64,000 bases of DNA from Thraustochytrium sp. TN22 (Eukaryota > Sar > Bigyra > Thraustochytrida > Thraustochytriidae). Shown here piece after piece: positions 9,251 to 18,828 of this stretch. Positions within the stretch are counted from its first letter, which is position 1. The number at the start of each line of letters is the position of its first letter. The position numbers and the translations under genes are program-made. The notes under the pieces were generated by a model. That model saw only the letters and a program-made list of their open reading frames with translations. It made no database searches and had not been told where the DNA came from. The DNA lies in the NCBI GenBank assembly GCA_013306675.1, contig JABLUY010000108.1, forward strand, positions 52,619-116,618. Reading direction: 5' to 3'.

Positions 9251-9502
9251 TCAGAAAGTGCGGTCCTGGTGGCTCAGGTAGTCGTTGTACGTGACGGTTT
9301 TGATGATGGTCATGGACACGCGGCGGCTGTTGGCACGCCGCGAGGCGTCCAGCTCCTGGGCCGCCTGCGTGCCGGCCGGCGCGCCCATGCTCGCCAGGAT
9401 CGCGGCCTCCTGCGCAGTCAGCTGCGTGCTGGCGCGGCTGTTCTTGCTCCCGCGCATCGAGAACCGCATCGACTTGCGCTTCACGAATTTGACGAGCCCC
9501 AT
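9251..9502 (-). CDS. small basic protein, 83 aa
   Basis: I do not recognise this protein. ATG 9502 begins MGLVKFVKRKSMRFSMRGSK, a Lys/Arg-rich amphipathic start. MGLVKF resembles an N-myristoylation context (Gly2), though the usual Ser/Thr at position 6 is absent. The tail VSMTIIKTVTYNDYLSHQDR has ordinary composition. The frame continues upstream as Ala/Arg-rich sequence in a GC tract without credible content, so the short form is preferred. Membrane association is a guess. The gene is divergent from the open frame at 10078. Confidence 0.45.
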   Translation of the reverse strand: MGLVKFVKRKSMRFSMRGSKNSRASTQLTAQEAAILASMGAPAGTQAAQELDASRRANSRRVSMTIIKTVTYNDYLSHQDRTF

Positions 9503-10077
9503 CGTGGCCGCGTCTGCCGCGTACCTGCTCTTGGGCCGCGCGGTCGCGCTTGTGCTGGTCCCTGCGGCCGCCCGCTGCTTGTGCTTGCTGTCCTGTCTGC
9601 CTCCGCTCGAGCGCGCCGCGCGCCGCCCGCCCGCCGCACGAGCCGCCGCGCCAGACCCTTCTCGTTCTGCCGCGCGCCGCGCGCCGCGCGCCGCGCGTCG
9701 CGCGCCCGTCGAGCGAGCGAGCGCGCGCGCGCCGGCGTGCACAGATGCGCGAGAGATGCGGTGTCGCCGTTGGGGTCGACGTTGCGACTGGACCCCGGCT
9801 CCTCTGTCACTGTCGGAGAGACAACGGGGTTCTGCGGCGCCTCTCTCGCTCTGGCCACGGCGAGTCCATCGTCGCCAGCGGCTCGGTCCCGGCGCCTGCC
9901 AGCATCCGGTGACGGCCAGGCCTACTGCGCGCCGCGTTGCTTTGACGAGCTGCGAGCTGCGCGCTGCACTGCAGGCAGTGGAGGCCCGCGTCATCACCAC
10001 TGCACATCGAATTGCAAAACTTGTTCAACCAACCAAGCGACCGAGCGGCGCAGGCCCGGCGCGGCGGCGCGCAGGCC

Positions 10078-10407
10078 ATGGGCGCGCGGGCGGCAGCGGC
10101 GGCGGCGCTGGTGGCAGCTCTAGCGGCGGCGCTGGCGAGCTGCGCGGCGGCAGCAGCGCCCGCCGCGGGAGGCATCGTGCAGGGGACGGGCGCAGGCAGC
10201 TTGCTCTGCATGCTGCTGCGCGTCGACAACTTCGCGGACGCCGCAGCGGCGCTCTGGCCGGTGGCACTCTGCGCCGGCGCGCAGGGGGCGCGCAGAGACC
10301 CGCACTGGACGGAGGCCGTGAGCAACGTGGCCGTCGGTGCGCTTGGCGATGTAAATGGGGATAGCTTTGGCACGTTCGCAGCGGCGGGCCACAAGCAACG
10401 ACCGTAG
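10078..10407 (+). CDS. short open frame with a signal-peptide-like N-terminus; possible first exon of the next gene
   Basis: From ATG 10078 the first 30 residues are an almost pure Ala/Leu/Val hydrophobic stretch ending in ASC, followed by small residues (a signal-peptide pattern), then about 75 residues with three Cys. The next gene on this strand encodes a cysteine-rich ectodomain and one transmembrane segment but has no signal peptide. An intron joining the two would solve that. A GTAAAT at about 10349 is one possible donor. I cannot fix the acceptor, so the link is only proposed. Confidence 0.35.
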   Translation: MGARAAAAAALVAALAAALASCAAAAAPAAGGIVQGTGAGSLLCMLLRVDNFADAAAALWPVALCAGAQGARRDPHWTEAVSNVAVGALGDVNGDSFGTFAAAGHKQRP

Positions 10408-10539
10408 TTAGCTCGTCGGCGAAGAGCTGAGCTAGCCTAGCTGCTCAGGTGAATGTGGGCTCGCGAGAGAGCAAGCTCATTTGCATCCTCAAATTGGTCG
10501 AACGGTCGAGTTCGAGCTGTAATACAGTCGCGAATGTCA

Positions 10540-10578
10540 TAACATGCATGTCATTGCGCGACATGCATGTCATTGCGC
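10540..10578. repeat. tandem ACATGCATGTCATTGCGCG, two copies
   Basis: The 19-bp unit ACATGCATGTCATTGCGCG occurs twice in direct succession. Each copy contains the palindrome ACATGCATGT. The position, between a putative signal exon and the membrane-protein gene, would fit a promoter or intron element. The role is unknown. Confidence 0.6.
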
Positions 10579-10619
10579 GCCTCGGCGGAGCTGCACGATC
10601 GATACTGCAAATCAGTCTG

Positions 10620-10960
10620 GCAGGCGAGGCGGAGGCCGGCGCGGCGCTGTACGGCGCAGGCGGCGCAGGCGGCGCGGCGCGGCGCGGCGCAGGCGCGGCG
10701 CGGCGCAGGCGCAGGCGCAGGCGCAGGCGGCGCGAGCGCAGGCCAACCCAGCGGCGGCGGCGGCGGGAGCAACCCTCCTCCCGGAGCTCCGAGTCTTGCT
10801 CGCCCCTCTCCTTCCGGGCGAAGCCGTGACCGCGGCGCCGCACCCAAACGCGCCGCGGGCGCAGCGGCACAGCTGGCGTGGCGCGGCGCGGCGCGGCGCC
10901 TCGGCGGCAAGCGGCGCCGCTGCGCGCGACGCCGGCAGTCGCGCCCGCGCCCGCGCGCCG
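10620..10960. repeat. GGCGCA/GCGCAG low-complexity tract
   Basis: GC hexamers, especially GCGCAG repeated at about 10690-10735, dominate the stretch before the membrane-protein gene. The open frame across it reads as Ala/Arg/Gly only and is not taken as coding. Confidence 0.65.
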
Positions 10961-11032
10961 CGTCGCACCCTCGGGCGAGCCAAGACGGGGCGACGAGACG
11001 AGGCGGGGCGACGAGACGAGACGGGTCCGCTC

Positions 11033-12247
11033 ATGGCGGGCGCGCGCGCGCCGGCCGTGGCGGAGGATGCGGCGGCTGCCTCGGTCGAGCGGGGGCGCTG
11101 CGAGCTGACGGCCATGGATACGGCGTGGCAAATGTACAAAGCCAGCAGCGGCGTGCCCAAGGCCGCCGCGGACCTGCACCTCGCGCAGCACGAGCTGCTG
11201 CGCTGCAGCGTGCGCGTCGAGGACGGCGCCGGCGCCGCGCGGGACCTCTTCTCGTGCGACTGCCCGCTCGGCCGCGTCTGCCTGGAGCAGCGCTCGGCTC
11301 TGGATGATGGCCTGGGCGCCAACCGCACCGTGGTGCACGGCGCCTGCGTGCCGGCGCCGCACTCGGCGTGCGACGCGGCCATGTGGACCGAGCTGCGGTT
11401 CTGGTCCCATTTCGAGTTCGCCGGCGCCATCATGGGCGACGCCGCGGCCGCGGATCCGGGCTTGCTCTGCCACCTGGAGCTCAGCCTCCAGGACGCCTCG
11501 GCCGCGACAACAGCTGGCGCGAGCGAATACGCAGGTGGACCCGGACCGCACGCGGACGCGCCCTCGACTCGGGCCGGGGCCTCGGCGGCAGGCGACGACT
11601 CGACCTCGGTCGTCGACGTCGACGCCGCAGCACCCACGTCCTCGCCGCAGCCGGTGGTGGAGCCCCAGGCGTCCTGTGGATGCGTCTACGAGCAGGTTTG
11701 CACGATGACCACTCACTACGTGCCCGGGGTGGCCGGCACGCCGAGCGAGGGCCTGGTGGTGCGCGCCGTCCTAGGCCACTGCCGCACATCGCACATGAAT
11801 GAAGCCTGGCTCATCGTCGGGCTCCCGCTGCTGTTTTGCGCGGCCCTGACGGCCTTCATCATGCTCACCAAGTGCATCCTCTTCCGCGAGTCGGACGAGC
11901 TCCCAGTGTGCGCCGACCTGCATCCGCGCGCCTGCTGGCGCCGCTGGAAGCTTGGCCGCTCGTACGCGGGCCCCGGAAGCCGCCGCGGCCGCACAAACGC
12001 GGCCAGTGCCGACGACGAAGGCGGCTTCGAGCTGCTCGGTGATACGCGCAGCAGCAGCTCCACCTCCTCGTCCGCCGCCGCTGCCGGCCGCTATGGCCCG
12101 GCCTCGGGCCGCATCCGCCCCGCGGACTACGACAGCGACGGCTACGAAGATCTGGACGGCTCTGGCACCGACACACGCCTGTCGCGCCTGGTCGACAACC
12201 AGCAGCCCGACCTGGAGGTGCCTCTCACGGTCCGCTACGACGACTGA
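11033..12247 (+). CDS. single-pass membrane protein with cysteine-rich ectodomain, 404 aa
   Basis: I do not recognise the family. From ATG 11033, residues about 20-255 form a domain with roughly 12 Cys, including CDCPLGRVC and CGCVYEQVC, and one N-glycosylation sequon (NRT). Residues about 257-284 (EAWLIVGLPLLFCAALTAFI...) form one transmembrane helix. A cytosolic tail of about 115 residues follows, rich in Arg next to the membrane and then Ser and Asp/Tyr (DYDSDGYEDLDGS). This is a type I receptor-like layout, yet no signal peptide precedes the ectodomain in this frame. One may be supplied by an upstream exon, such as the hydrophobic frame at 10078. The multi-pass protein at 20988 also has a short Cys-rich N-terminal ectodomain, but I see no clear alignment between them. 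Confidence 0.65.
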   Translation: MAGARAPAVAEDAAAASVERGRCELTAMDTAWQMYKASSGVPKAAADLHLAQHELLRCSVRVEDGAGAARDLFSCDCPLGRVCLEQRSALDDGLGANRTVVHGACVPAPHSACDAAMWTELRFWSHFEFAGAIMGDAAAADPGLLCHLELSLQDASAATTAGASEYAGGPGPHADAPSTRAGASAAGDDSTSVVDVDAAAPTSSPQPVVEPQASCGCVYEQVCTMTTHYVPGVAGTPSEGLVVRAVLGHCRTSHMNEAWLIVGLPLLFCAALTAFIMLTKCILFRESDELPVCADLHPRACWRRWKLGRSYAGPGSRRGRTNAASADDEGGFELLGDTRSSSSTSSSAAAAGRYGPASGRIRPADYDSDGYEDLDGSGTDTRLSRLVDNQQPDLEVPLTVRYDD

Positions 12248-12994
12248 CTCATTTGACCCATGAACACGGCCGGCCAGCAATGGCCGGTCGCCCCGTCCGG
12301 CAAATGTGCGTGCGTGTCTCTTTGTGTACTGCCGCTCTTTTTCTGTATGCGGCGCGGCTTGTGCGCGTGTCGCCGCGACCGCCACACTCCCTTTTTATCT
12401 AACGTTATTCGCCCTTGCCCCTCCACAAAACCATTTTTACTAGGCTAAGTAACGACGAACGCGTCACCGCACTGTGGCGTGGCGTCACAGTGCTGGTTGT
12501 CACCCACTACAACCCATCCTTGGTCCCAGGTTCATCCGCCGGGGGGTCCGAGACGGTTATTGGCACACCAGCGCACAGCGCGTTGCGTCCTGGCGCTCGG
12601 CACTCGCACGCAGCGCACGGCGCACCGGTGCGACCGAGTCCTCACCTCCAGGCCAGCCAAGCAAGACACCTCCCGAACTTGAACGGCGCATGAGCCTCGT
12701 GTGGCGTCACGTAGCTACAGAAGAGCATGTAGGCCTCAATGTCCAGCTCAACGTCGCGCATGACAGCGGCCGGGGCTCGCGTAGCGGACCCGGGCGGCGG
12801 TCCCCGCCCCAGCGAAGGTGGCCGGGCCCGGGTCCGGTGCGCGCCAAGATCGCGGCGCGGGTCGTGTCGTCGCTGTCGTGTTGTCTACCACCTCGGCCTA
12901 CTCGTAGAACCCGAAGGAGAAAGGCGCGGCGCGGCGCGGCGGCGGCGGCGGTAGCGGCGGCGGCGGCGGCAGCGGCGGCGGCGGCGCGGGCGGG
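12248..12994. other. intergenic region ending in (GGC)n
   Basis: About 750 bp. The first half is the 3' flank of the membrane-protein gene, with CTAACGTTAT at 12399-12408. The last 60 bases are a GGC/GGCA repeat running up to the ATG of the ELMO-domain gene. No gene is seen. Confidence 0.6.
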
Positions 12995-14083
12995 ATGGAG
13001 CGCGAGGCGCTGCTGCGCGGGCGCGAGGAGGCGGAGGCGGAGGAGGAAGAGGAGGACGATGAGCTGTTCTACGGCACGGGCACCGGCGCGGGCGGCGGCG
13101 GCGGCGCGCCCGACGTGGACGCGGTGCGCGAGCGCTGCGTGGAGCGCGCGTACCGGCGGCAGCGGCGCGAGGGCGGCGCCGCGCAGGCCGGCATGTGCCA
13201 GCCGTGCGCGGAACGCGCGTGCCCGCTGGCGTACCTGCTGGAGGTGCCGGAGCCGACGTGGCGCCTGGCGCTGGGCGCCCGCGCCGCGGGCATGGACAAG
13301 AAGGCGCTGAGCACCATCGCGCTGCTGACCGTGCAGGAGTTCGATGGCACGCAGCGCGACGACATGGCGCTGCTCCAGGAGCTCTGGAAGCTGGCGCTGC
13401 CCAGCCAGTCGCCCGTGGCCTTCAAGCGCAAGTCAGAGGACTGGAAGCGCATCGGGTTCCAGTCCGAAGATCCCATCACCGACCTGCGCGGAGCCGGCAT
13501 GCTGGGGCTGCGCGTCGCCGTCACCGTGGCGCGCGACGCTCCCGACGTCGTCAAGGGCATGCAGTCCGACGGTCTCCTCTTTGGCGCCATCTGCGTCAAC
13601 ATGACGGCGCTCGTGCTCGTCCACCTGCGCATCCTCCACATCGCCGCGTACGAGAGCGAGCGCCGTGCCATCGTCGACCCTGCCGCCTTTCCCGTCGCCG
13701 GCGCGTCCTTCTCGAGCAACGCGCTCACCACGAGCCGTGCCGTGCAGCTCGACGCGATGCGCGGCTTCGCCGGCCTCATTGACGGCGCGCGTGGCCAGAG
13801 CATCAGCAGCTCCAGCAGCGGCCGCAACCTTGAGGCCGAGCACGGGGTGCGCACCTTCGCCGCCGTCTGCACCGCCGGCATGGTGCTCGTGCTGCGTGCT
13901 TGGCGCGAGCTCCTCGTCATCCAGCCCTCCGCCACACTTCTCAACTTCGGCTCCGTTCTCTACTCGGCGCGCGTTCACCTCGTGCACATGCTCGCCTGCA
14001 ACCCGCGCTCTCTCAAGATCCTCATGAGCTGGGCTGACGAGGCGCGCTCCGTCCTCATCGATCCGTCCCGAGGCATTCCTTGA
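12995..14083 (+). CDS. ELMO-domain (CED-12) protein, 362 aa
   Basis: The ELMO domain covers about residues 105-310. The hallmark is ELWKLAL...WKRIGFQSEDPITDLRGAGMLGL. The Arg in TDLRGAG (R165) corresponds to the conserved WRGxxxxxG/DFRGMG arginine that ELMOD proteins need for Arf-family GAP activity. The N-terminus is acidic (a run of Glu at 16-20) and Gly-rich, followed by CQPCAERAC (residues 68-76), a possible metal or disulfide cluster not typical of the family. The length matches ELMOD1-3 (about 300-380 aa) and not the longer ELMO1 scaffolds, so it is probably a stand-alone GTPase regulator. The start is ATG 12995, directly after a GGC repeat. Confidence 0.88.
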   Translation: MEREALLRGREEAEAEEEEEDDELFYGTGTGAGGGGGAPDVDAVRERCVERAYRRQRREGGAAQAGMCQPCAERACPLAYLLEVPEPTWRLALGARAAGMDKKALSTIALLTVQEFDGTQRDDMALLQELWKLALPSQSPVAFKRKSEDWKRIGFQSEDPITDLRGAGMLGLRVAVTVARDAPDVVKGMQSDGLLFGAICVNMTALVLVHLRILHIAAYESERRAIVDPAAFPVAGASFSSNALTTSRAVQLDAMRGFAGLIDGARGQSISSSSSGRNLEAEHGVRTFAAVCTAGMVLVLRAWRELLVIQPSATLLNFGSVLYSARVHLVHMLACNPRSLKILMSWADEARSVLIDPSRGIP

Positions 14084-14126
14084 CTTGAGGACGTCGCAAC
14101 TTCCCCAAGACACCTTGCGCACATGT

Positions 14127-14164
<38 letters not shown>

Positions 14165-14639
14165 ACGGGGCCCAAGCAACCCTCTCACCTGCGGCTTGCG
14201 ATGGTGTGACGAATCACCGAGCTCATGCGGTGCGAGAAGAGCCCTGCCTCCACGCCCCCACGCCCCCCCCCCCGCGTCCCTTTCAACCCTGTACCATGCC
14301 GCGCCCTCGCGCGGCGCTGGCCTCTGCTTTTGCCAGCACTCGCATGTTTCCTCTGCGGCTGCATCGCACGTTCTTCTTCATCTTCATCTTCATCTTCATC
14401 TTCATCATCATCTTCTTCTTCTTCTTTGCCTTCTTTGCCTTCGAGTTGACTAACCACCACCGTTTCCCCACCCCCTTTGCACTAGCTAGCTAAGAGCCAT
14501 CGCGGCCAGCTCCCGATGGTACCCGGCCACCAGCTAGCAGCTAGCTAGTAGTAGTGGCGCAGCGCGGCACGCGTGCGTCCAGAGACGCGAGACGAGCGCG
14601 GCCTGGGCGGCGGCAGACTCCGGGCAGAGCGGCCGCGTG
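14084..14639. repeat. intergenic region with (GGC)n, (TCTTCA)n and TAGC runs
   Basis: It contains a GGC run at about 14128-14163, a TCTTCA/TCATCT microsatellite at about 14368-14425, and AGCT/TAGC runs at about 14480-14491 and 14531-14550. It joins the 3' end of the ELMO gene to the start of the next gene. No protein or RNA gene is seen. Confidence 0.7.
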
Positions 14640-15992
14640 ATGCGGCGCGCAGCGTCGTGGGCGGCGGGCCGCGCGCGGGGCCTGCAAGTGAAGCGCCGGC
14701 CGCGCAGCGCGGACACGGCCGCGCGCGGTCTCGCCTGCTCGTCGAGGCCCGACGTCCAGGTCGAGAAGCATGAGGTGCGCAAGGCGGTGAGGAGCGGGCA
14801 CGAGCGCGTGGAGTTCTCGCTGGGAGAGCTCTCGGTCGTGGAATCATGCTCCATGGCCCAGCAGGCGCTGCAAGACTCTGTGTGCGTTTTGACGCAATCG
14901 ATCGGCGTGCCGCGGCAATGCGCACCGAGGGCCACGATCACGCCGCCGTCCACGGAGGAGCTGCTGTGGCAGACAAAGCTCAGCTGCGTAATGCGTCAGC
15001 CAGATAGCATCAATTTGGGGTCATTCATGCTCAATGGCAGACAAACGCTCGAGAAGGTATGTACGGCAACCCGCAAGCGTTTCGAGGCCGAGAAACCCCA
15101 CCCAGAATGTGCGGCGGAGCACGCCCTGCATCAGCGCCTCATCCCGCACTTTGAGAATCTCGGCTGGCGACTCTTCTTGCACGAATACGGCATTCAAGGC
15201 AGTCGAAAAGTCCGCACTAAGCATCAGGGCGATATTGTCATGGCACGCTGGAACGGCGTCCAGCTGCAGCTCATTTCGATCGAGGCCAAGATCGTCCACT
15301 CGCACTCGCCCGAACTCGCAAGGCTCGTTGAGGTCTGCGCGCAAGCTGTAAAGTATACGAGGCTCTTGCGTAAAGTCTGCGATCCGGCGACCACGGTCGT
15401 GGACTGGCTCGCGGCCATCGAAACGCGTCCCACTTTCAAGGTCCGCCTGATTCCAAGCATGGACGATCTCTTGGGCTTCAGCAGCACGCTCGATCACTTC
15501 GTGGAGCCTACCGCTGAGGGCGTCGTGCAGGCGGCACCAAAGGATGAGAAAGAACAGCAGCCCGCCGTGCAGCCTACCGCTGAGGGCGCTGTGCAGACGG
15601 CACCAGCGGATGAGAAAGAACTGCAGCCCGCGGTGCAGAGCCCGTCTGAGCGCGAGCCTGTTCGCCGGTCTGGAAGCGCAGACTTAGGTTCGGAGCCCGG
15701 CGCGGAGCACGAGCGAAAGCACCACCAGCGCTCGCGAAGAGCGTCTCCAGCAGACCAGGGTGACAAGCAGAGTCCGCGCCAGGCTCATACCCAAACCACC
15801 GACGAGATTGCAGCAGCAAAAGCAACAGCAGGCCCGGCAGACTCTCCTTCTTCTGAACCATCGGCCTCTCCTGCAGCTGCAGCTTCTCCTGCTGCGCGAA
15901 CAACCGCCAAGCCCGACCTCGACCTTGACTTCGACGAGACGCTCGACAAGCTGCGCTCCGTCACCTCGCGCCTCCGCAGCATTAGCATCTAA
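14640..15992 (+). CDS. putative PD-(D/E)XK nuclease-fold protein, 450 aa
   Basis: ATG 14640 gives MRRAASWAAGRARGLQVKRR, an Arg-rich, acid-free start typical of mitochondrial presequences. Residues about 155-260 fit the PD-(D/E)XK core in order: helix with Glu160 (AEHALHQRLIPHFENLGW), strand HEYG, GDIVMARW (Asp198), LQLISIEAKIV (Glu215-x-Lys217), then a helix with QAVKYTRLL (the family's Q-x3-Y helix). Spacing D198 to E215-x-K217 is within the range of the fold. The C-terminal 190 residues are low-complexity: two copies of a QPTAEGxVQxAPxDEKE unit, then Ser/Pro/Ala, ending in DLDFDETLDKLRSVTSRLRS. I infer a DNA nuclease, perhaps mitochondrial. The motif match was made by eye. Confidence 0.55.
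   Translation: MRRAASWAAGRARGLQVKRRPRSADTAARGLACSSRPDVQVEKHEVRKAVRSGHERVEFSLGELSVVESCSMAQQALQDSVCVLTQSIGVPRQCAPRATITPPSTEELLWQTKLSCVMRQPDSINLGSFMLNGRQTLEKVCTATRKRFEAEKPHPECAAEHALHQRLIPHFENLGWRLFLHEYGIQGSRKVRTKHQGDIVMARWNGVQLQLISIEAKIVHSHSPELARLVEVCAQAVKYTRLLRKVCDPATTVVDWLAAIETRPTFKVRLIPSMDDLLGFSSTLDHFVEPTAEGVVQAAPKDEKEQQPAVQPTAEGAVQTAPADEKELQPAVQSPSEREPVRRSGSADLGSEPGAEHERKHHQRSRRASPADQGDKQSPRQAHTQTTDEIAAAKATAGPADSPSSEPSASPAAAASPAARTTAKPDLDLDFDETLDKLRSVTSRLRSISI
15512..15637 (+). repeat. two 63-bp coding repeats
   Basis: CCTACCGCTGAGGGCG, followed by a diverging stretch to CAGCCCGC(C/G)GTGCAG, occurs twice at 63-bp spacing. It encodes the duplicated 21-residue acidic linker unit of the PD-(D/E)XK-like protein. 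Confidence 0.8.
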
Positions 15993-16702
15993 ACTAAGCT
16001 CAAGGCTTGCTTGCCTCTCCCGCACTCTGCTTCGCCAAACATGCGAAAACGAACAACATCAACTCGAACTTGTCCACCCACCACAACTTGTACTAACGTT
16101 ATCCAATCACCCATCCGCGCGGTTACACAGCTAGCTTAGCTCACCGCACATTCGCGGTCTGCAGCTGAGTGCGTGAAATGAAACTTGAGCCAGGCCGCGA
16201 CGCACCAGCCGACCGGCTTCGCTGCCGCGAGCAAACTCACCACTGCACTTCGTCTCCTCTTCTCCACGGAGCCTCGAGATCGATCGCAGCCGCGACCGCG
16301 ACGTCTCCGCGCTCGTACTCGGCCTCCCTCCTCCCGCCAGCGCCCTCCCTGCGCTCCCCTCCCTCCGCCACCACCCCTCGTGATCGCTGCAGCGCGCGCC
16401 TCGCCCCCCTCGGGCGCACCGGCGCAACCGGGCCTCCCCCCGGGCCTCCCCGCAGTCCCGTGTTTCCCCCCTCCCCGCCCCCTGGGCGCGATCCAGGCTG
16501 CACGGGGACAGAGGCGGGCGCGGCCGCCCCCCATCGGCGGCGCCGGCGAAACCCCGCGCCCCAGAGGCGCCAGGGGGGCGCCGCCGCCCAGTGCGGCCCG
16601 GGGCCCGCAGCGCCCAGAGGGGGGCGCTGCTGCCGCTCGCCGCTGCGGCGCCGCTCATCCCGCGCCTGCTAGCGTAGACTTCGATCGAGGGCGCAGGGCA
16701 AG
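15993..16702. other. intergenic / CpG-rich promoter region of ATP synthase alpha
   Basis: The first 150 bp are the 3' flank of the preceding gene (CTAACGTTAT at 16093-16102, TAGC at about 16131). The rest becomes very GC-rich and probably holds the ATP synthase alpha promoter and the first 5' UTR exon. The open frames here are Pro/Ala/Arg-rich and not credible. Confidence 0.6.
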
Positions 16703-17139
16703 GTACGTGCGCGCGCGCGCGCGGCGGCGGCGGCGCGGCGCGCGGCGGCGGCAGCGCGCCCGCCGCCGCGCCCGCCGCCGTCGCCGCGCGCCGTCGCGGC
16801 GGCGGCGCGGGGCGGCGGCGGGATGCGGATGTGCGGCTGCAGGATACCGCGGCTTGGCTGGCGGCGGTGGCGCTGCGCGCGGCGCTGCCGGCCGGCCTGC
16901 TGCTCGGCCTGCTGGTGTCGAGGGCGAGGCGCGCGGGCGGGGAGGAGAGGCGCAAGGCGCGCGAGCGCCGCGCCCGCCCTCCCCCCCGCCCCGCCCCCCT
17001 CTCGCGCGCCACGCTTCGTGCGAGGCAGGCGGGTGCGAGCTGCAGGGGAAGAGGGGGGCGTGTGTGGCGATGCGCGCAGCGAGTGGATACATGGAGGCAG
17101 GCAGGACGGGAGACTGACGAGGTCGCGCGCGGATGACAG
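16703..17139 (+). other. probable 5' UTR intron of the ATP synthase alpha gene
   Basis: The donor is AG|GTACGTGC at 16703, the branch-like sequence GACTGACG has its A at 17117, and the acceptor GATGACAG ends at 17139. The branch A is 22 nt from the acceptor. The same CGGGAGACTGACGAG string precedes the acceptor of the uS19 intron. Splicing leaves a short leader before the ATG at 17173. Confidence 0.6.
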
Positions 17140-17172
17140 GAAGGAGTTGCTTGAAGAAGCCTCGCAAGCAAG

Positions 17173-18828
17173 ATGAGCTTCACGCGGCGTGGTCTCCTGA
17201 CCGCCTCGCGGCTGGCCCGCGTGGCCGCCGCCAAGAAGGGCGTCCAGCATGTGGCCCGCCCCCTGGCCATGAACGGCGCGCGTGCCTTCTCCGTGGGCGC
17301 CGCCGAGCTGTCCTCGATCCTCGAGGAGCGCATCGCCAACTACAACAAGGACAACTCGAACGTCTCGGTGGACGAGGTCGGCCACGTCATCTCGATCGGT
17401 GACGGTATCGCCCGCGTCTTCGGCCTCAACAAGGTGCAGGCCGGTGAGATGGTTGAGTTCGTGAACGCCGGCATTAAGGGCATGGCGCTCAACCTCGAGA
17501 ACGACAACGTCGGTGTCGTGATCTTCGGTAACGATCGCCTCATCCTCGAGGGCGACGTGTGCAAGCGCACGGGCTCCATCGTCGACATCCCCGTCGGCCG
17601 CGGCCTCCTCGGCCGCACCGTGGACGCCCTCGGCGAGCCCATTGACGGCAAGGGCGACTTCGCCTCGGACCGCCGCGACCGCGTGGAGGTCAAGGCCCCC
17701 GGCATTCTCTCGCGCAAGTCCGTGCACGAGCCCATGCAGACCGGCCTCAAGGCCGTCGACTCGCTCATCCCCATTGGCCGTGGCCAGCGTGAGCTCGTGA
17801 TTGGCGATCGCCAGACCGGCAAGACCGCCATCGCCGTCGACACCATCATCAACCAGAAGTCGCTCAACGAGGGCGACGACGAGTCCAAGAAGCTCTACTG
17901 CGTCTACGTCGCCGTCGGCCAGAAGCGCTCCACCGTGGCCCAGATCGCGGCCAAGCTCGAGGAGAACGGCGCCGACAAGTACTCCATCGTCGTGGCCGCC
18001 ACCGCCTCGGACTCGGCCCCGCTCCAGTTCCTCGCCCCGTACTCCGGCGCCACCGTCGGCGAGTACTTCCGCGACTCGGGCACCCACGCCGTCATCTTCT
18101 ACGATGACCTGACCAAGCAGGCCGTTGCCTACCGTCAGATGTCCCTGCTCCTCCGCCGCCCGCCCGGCCGTGAGGCGTACCCCGGTGACGTTTTCTACCT
18201 GCACTCGCGCCTCCTCGAGCGCGCCGCCAAGGTCTCCGACGACCTCGGCGCCGGCTCCCTCACCGCCCTCCCGGTCATTGAGACCCAGGCCGGTGATGTG
18301 TCCGCCTACATTCCCACCAACGTCATTTCCATTACCGACGGCCAGATCTTCCTCGAGGCCGAGCTCTTCCACCAGGGTATCCGCCCGGCCGTGAACGTCG
18401 GTCTCTCGGTCTCCCGCGTCGGCTCCGCCGCCCAGATCAAGGCCATGAAGCAGATCGCCGGTACCATCAAGCTCGAGCTTGCCCAGTACCGTGAGGTCGC
18501 CGCCTTCGCCCAGTTCGGCTCGGACCTCGACGCCGCCACCCAGCACCAGCTCAACCGTGGCGCCCGCCTCCAGGAGCTCCTCAAGCAGGGCCAGTACCAG
18601 CCCATGAAGGTTGAGGAGCAGGTTGTCGTCATCTACGCCGGTGTGCGCGGCTACCTTGACCCCATCGACCTGAAGCGCGTCGGCGAGTTCGAGGCCGGCT
18701 GGCTCCAGTACGTCAAGGACAACGCCGCCGATGTCCTTGAGGAGATCCGCACCACCAAGGTCTTCTCCGAGAAGGCTGAGGAGAAGCTCAAGAAGGCCGC
18801 CCAGGACTTCTCGGCCACCTTTGCCTGA
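17173..18828 (+). CDS. ATP5F1A: mitochondrial ATP synthase F1 subunit alpha, 551 aa
   Basis: This is the alpha subunit of the F1 catalytic hexamer (oxidative phosphorylation, matrix side of the inner membrane). The presequence is about residues 1-40 ([20 protein letters not shown], Arg-rich and without acids). The mature part starts near [15 protein letters not shown]. The Walker A motif GDRQTGKT is at 211-218. [42 protein letters not shown] and the C-terminal helical domain are all present, and length and order are canonical. Alpha subunits bind nucleotide without hydrolysing it and contribute the arginine finger, which lies in the intact SVSRVGS segment. The gene has no introns in the coding part. 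Codon usage is strongly biased to C-ending codons, consistent with high expression. Confidence 0.98.
   Translation: MSFTRRGLLTASRLARVAAAKKGVQHVARPLAMNGARAFSVGAAELSSILEERIANYNKDNSNVSVDEVGHVISIGDGIARVFGLNKVQAGEMVEFVNAGIKGMALNLENDNVGVVIFGNDRLILEGDVCKRTGSIVDIPVGRGLLGRTVDALGEPIDGKGDFASDRRDRVEVKAPGILSRKSVHEPMQTGLKAVDSLIPIGRGQRELVIGDRQTGKTAIAVDTIINQKSLNEGDDESKKLYCVYVAVGQKRSTVAQIAAKLEENGADKYSIVVAATASDSAPLQFLAPYSGATVGEYFRDSGTHAVIFYDDLTKQAVAYRQMSLLLRRPPGREAYPGDVFYLHSRLLERAAKVSDDLGAGSLTALPVIETQAGDVSAYIPTNVISITDGQIFLEAELFHQGIRPAVNVGLSVSRVGSAAQIKAMKQIAGTIKLELAQYREVAAFAQFGSDLDAATQHQLNRGARLQELLKQGQYQPMKVEEQVVVIYAGVRGYLDPIDLKRVGEFEAGWLQYVKDNAADVLEEIRTTKVFSEKAEEKLKKAAQDFSATFA

Noticed and set aside
14128-14163. 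GGC run as a CRISPR-like or structured repeat
   Set aside because: Simple trinucleotide microsatellite with no spacers.
16669-18546. 625-codon minus-strand frame
   Set aside because: Antisense to ATP synthase alpha, whose identity is certain.
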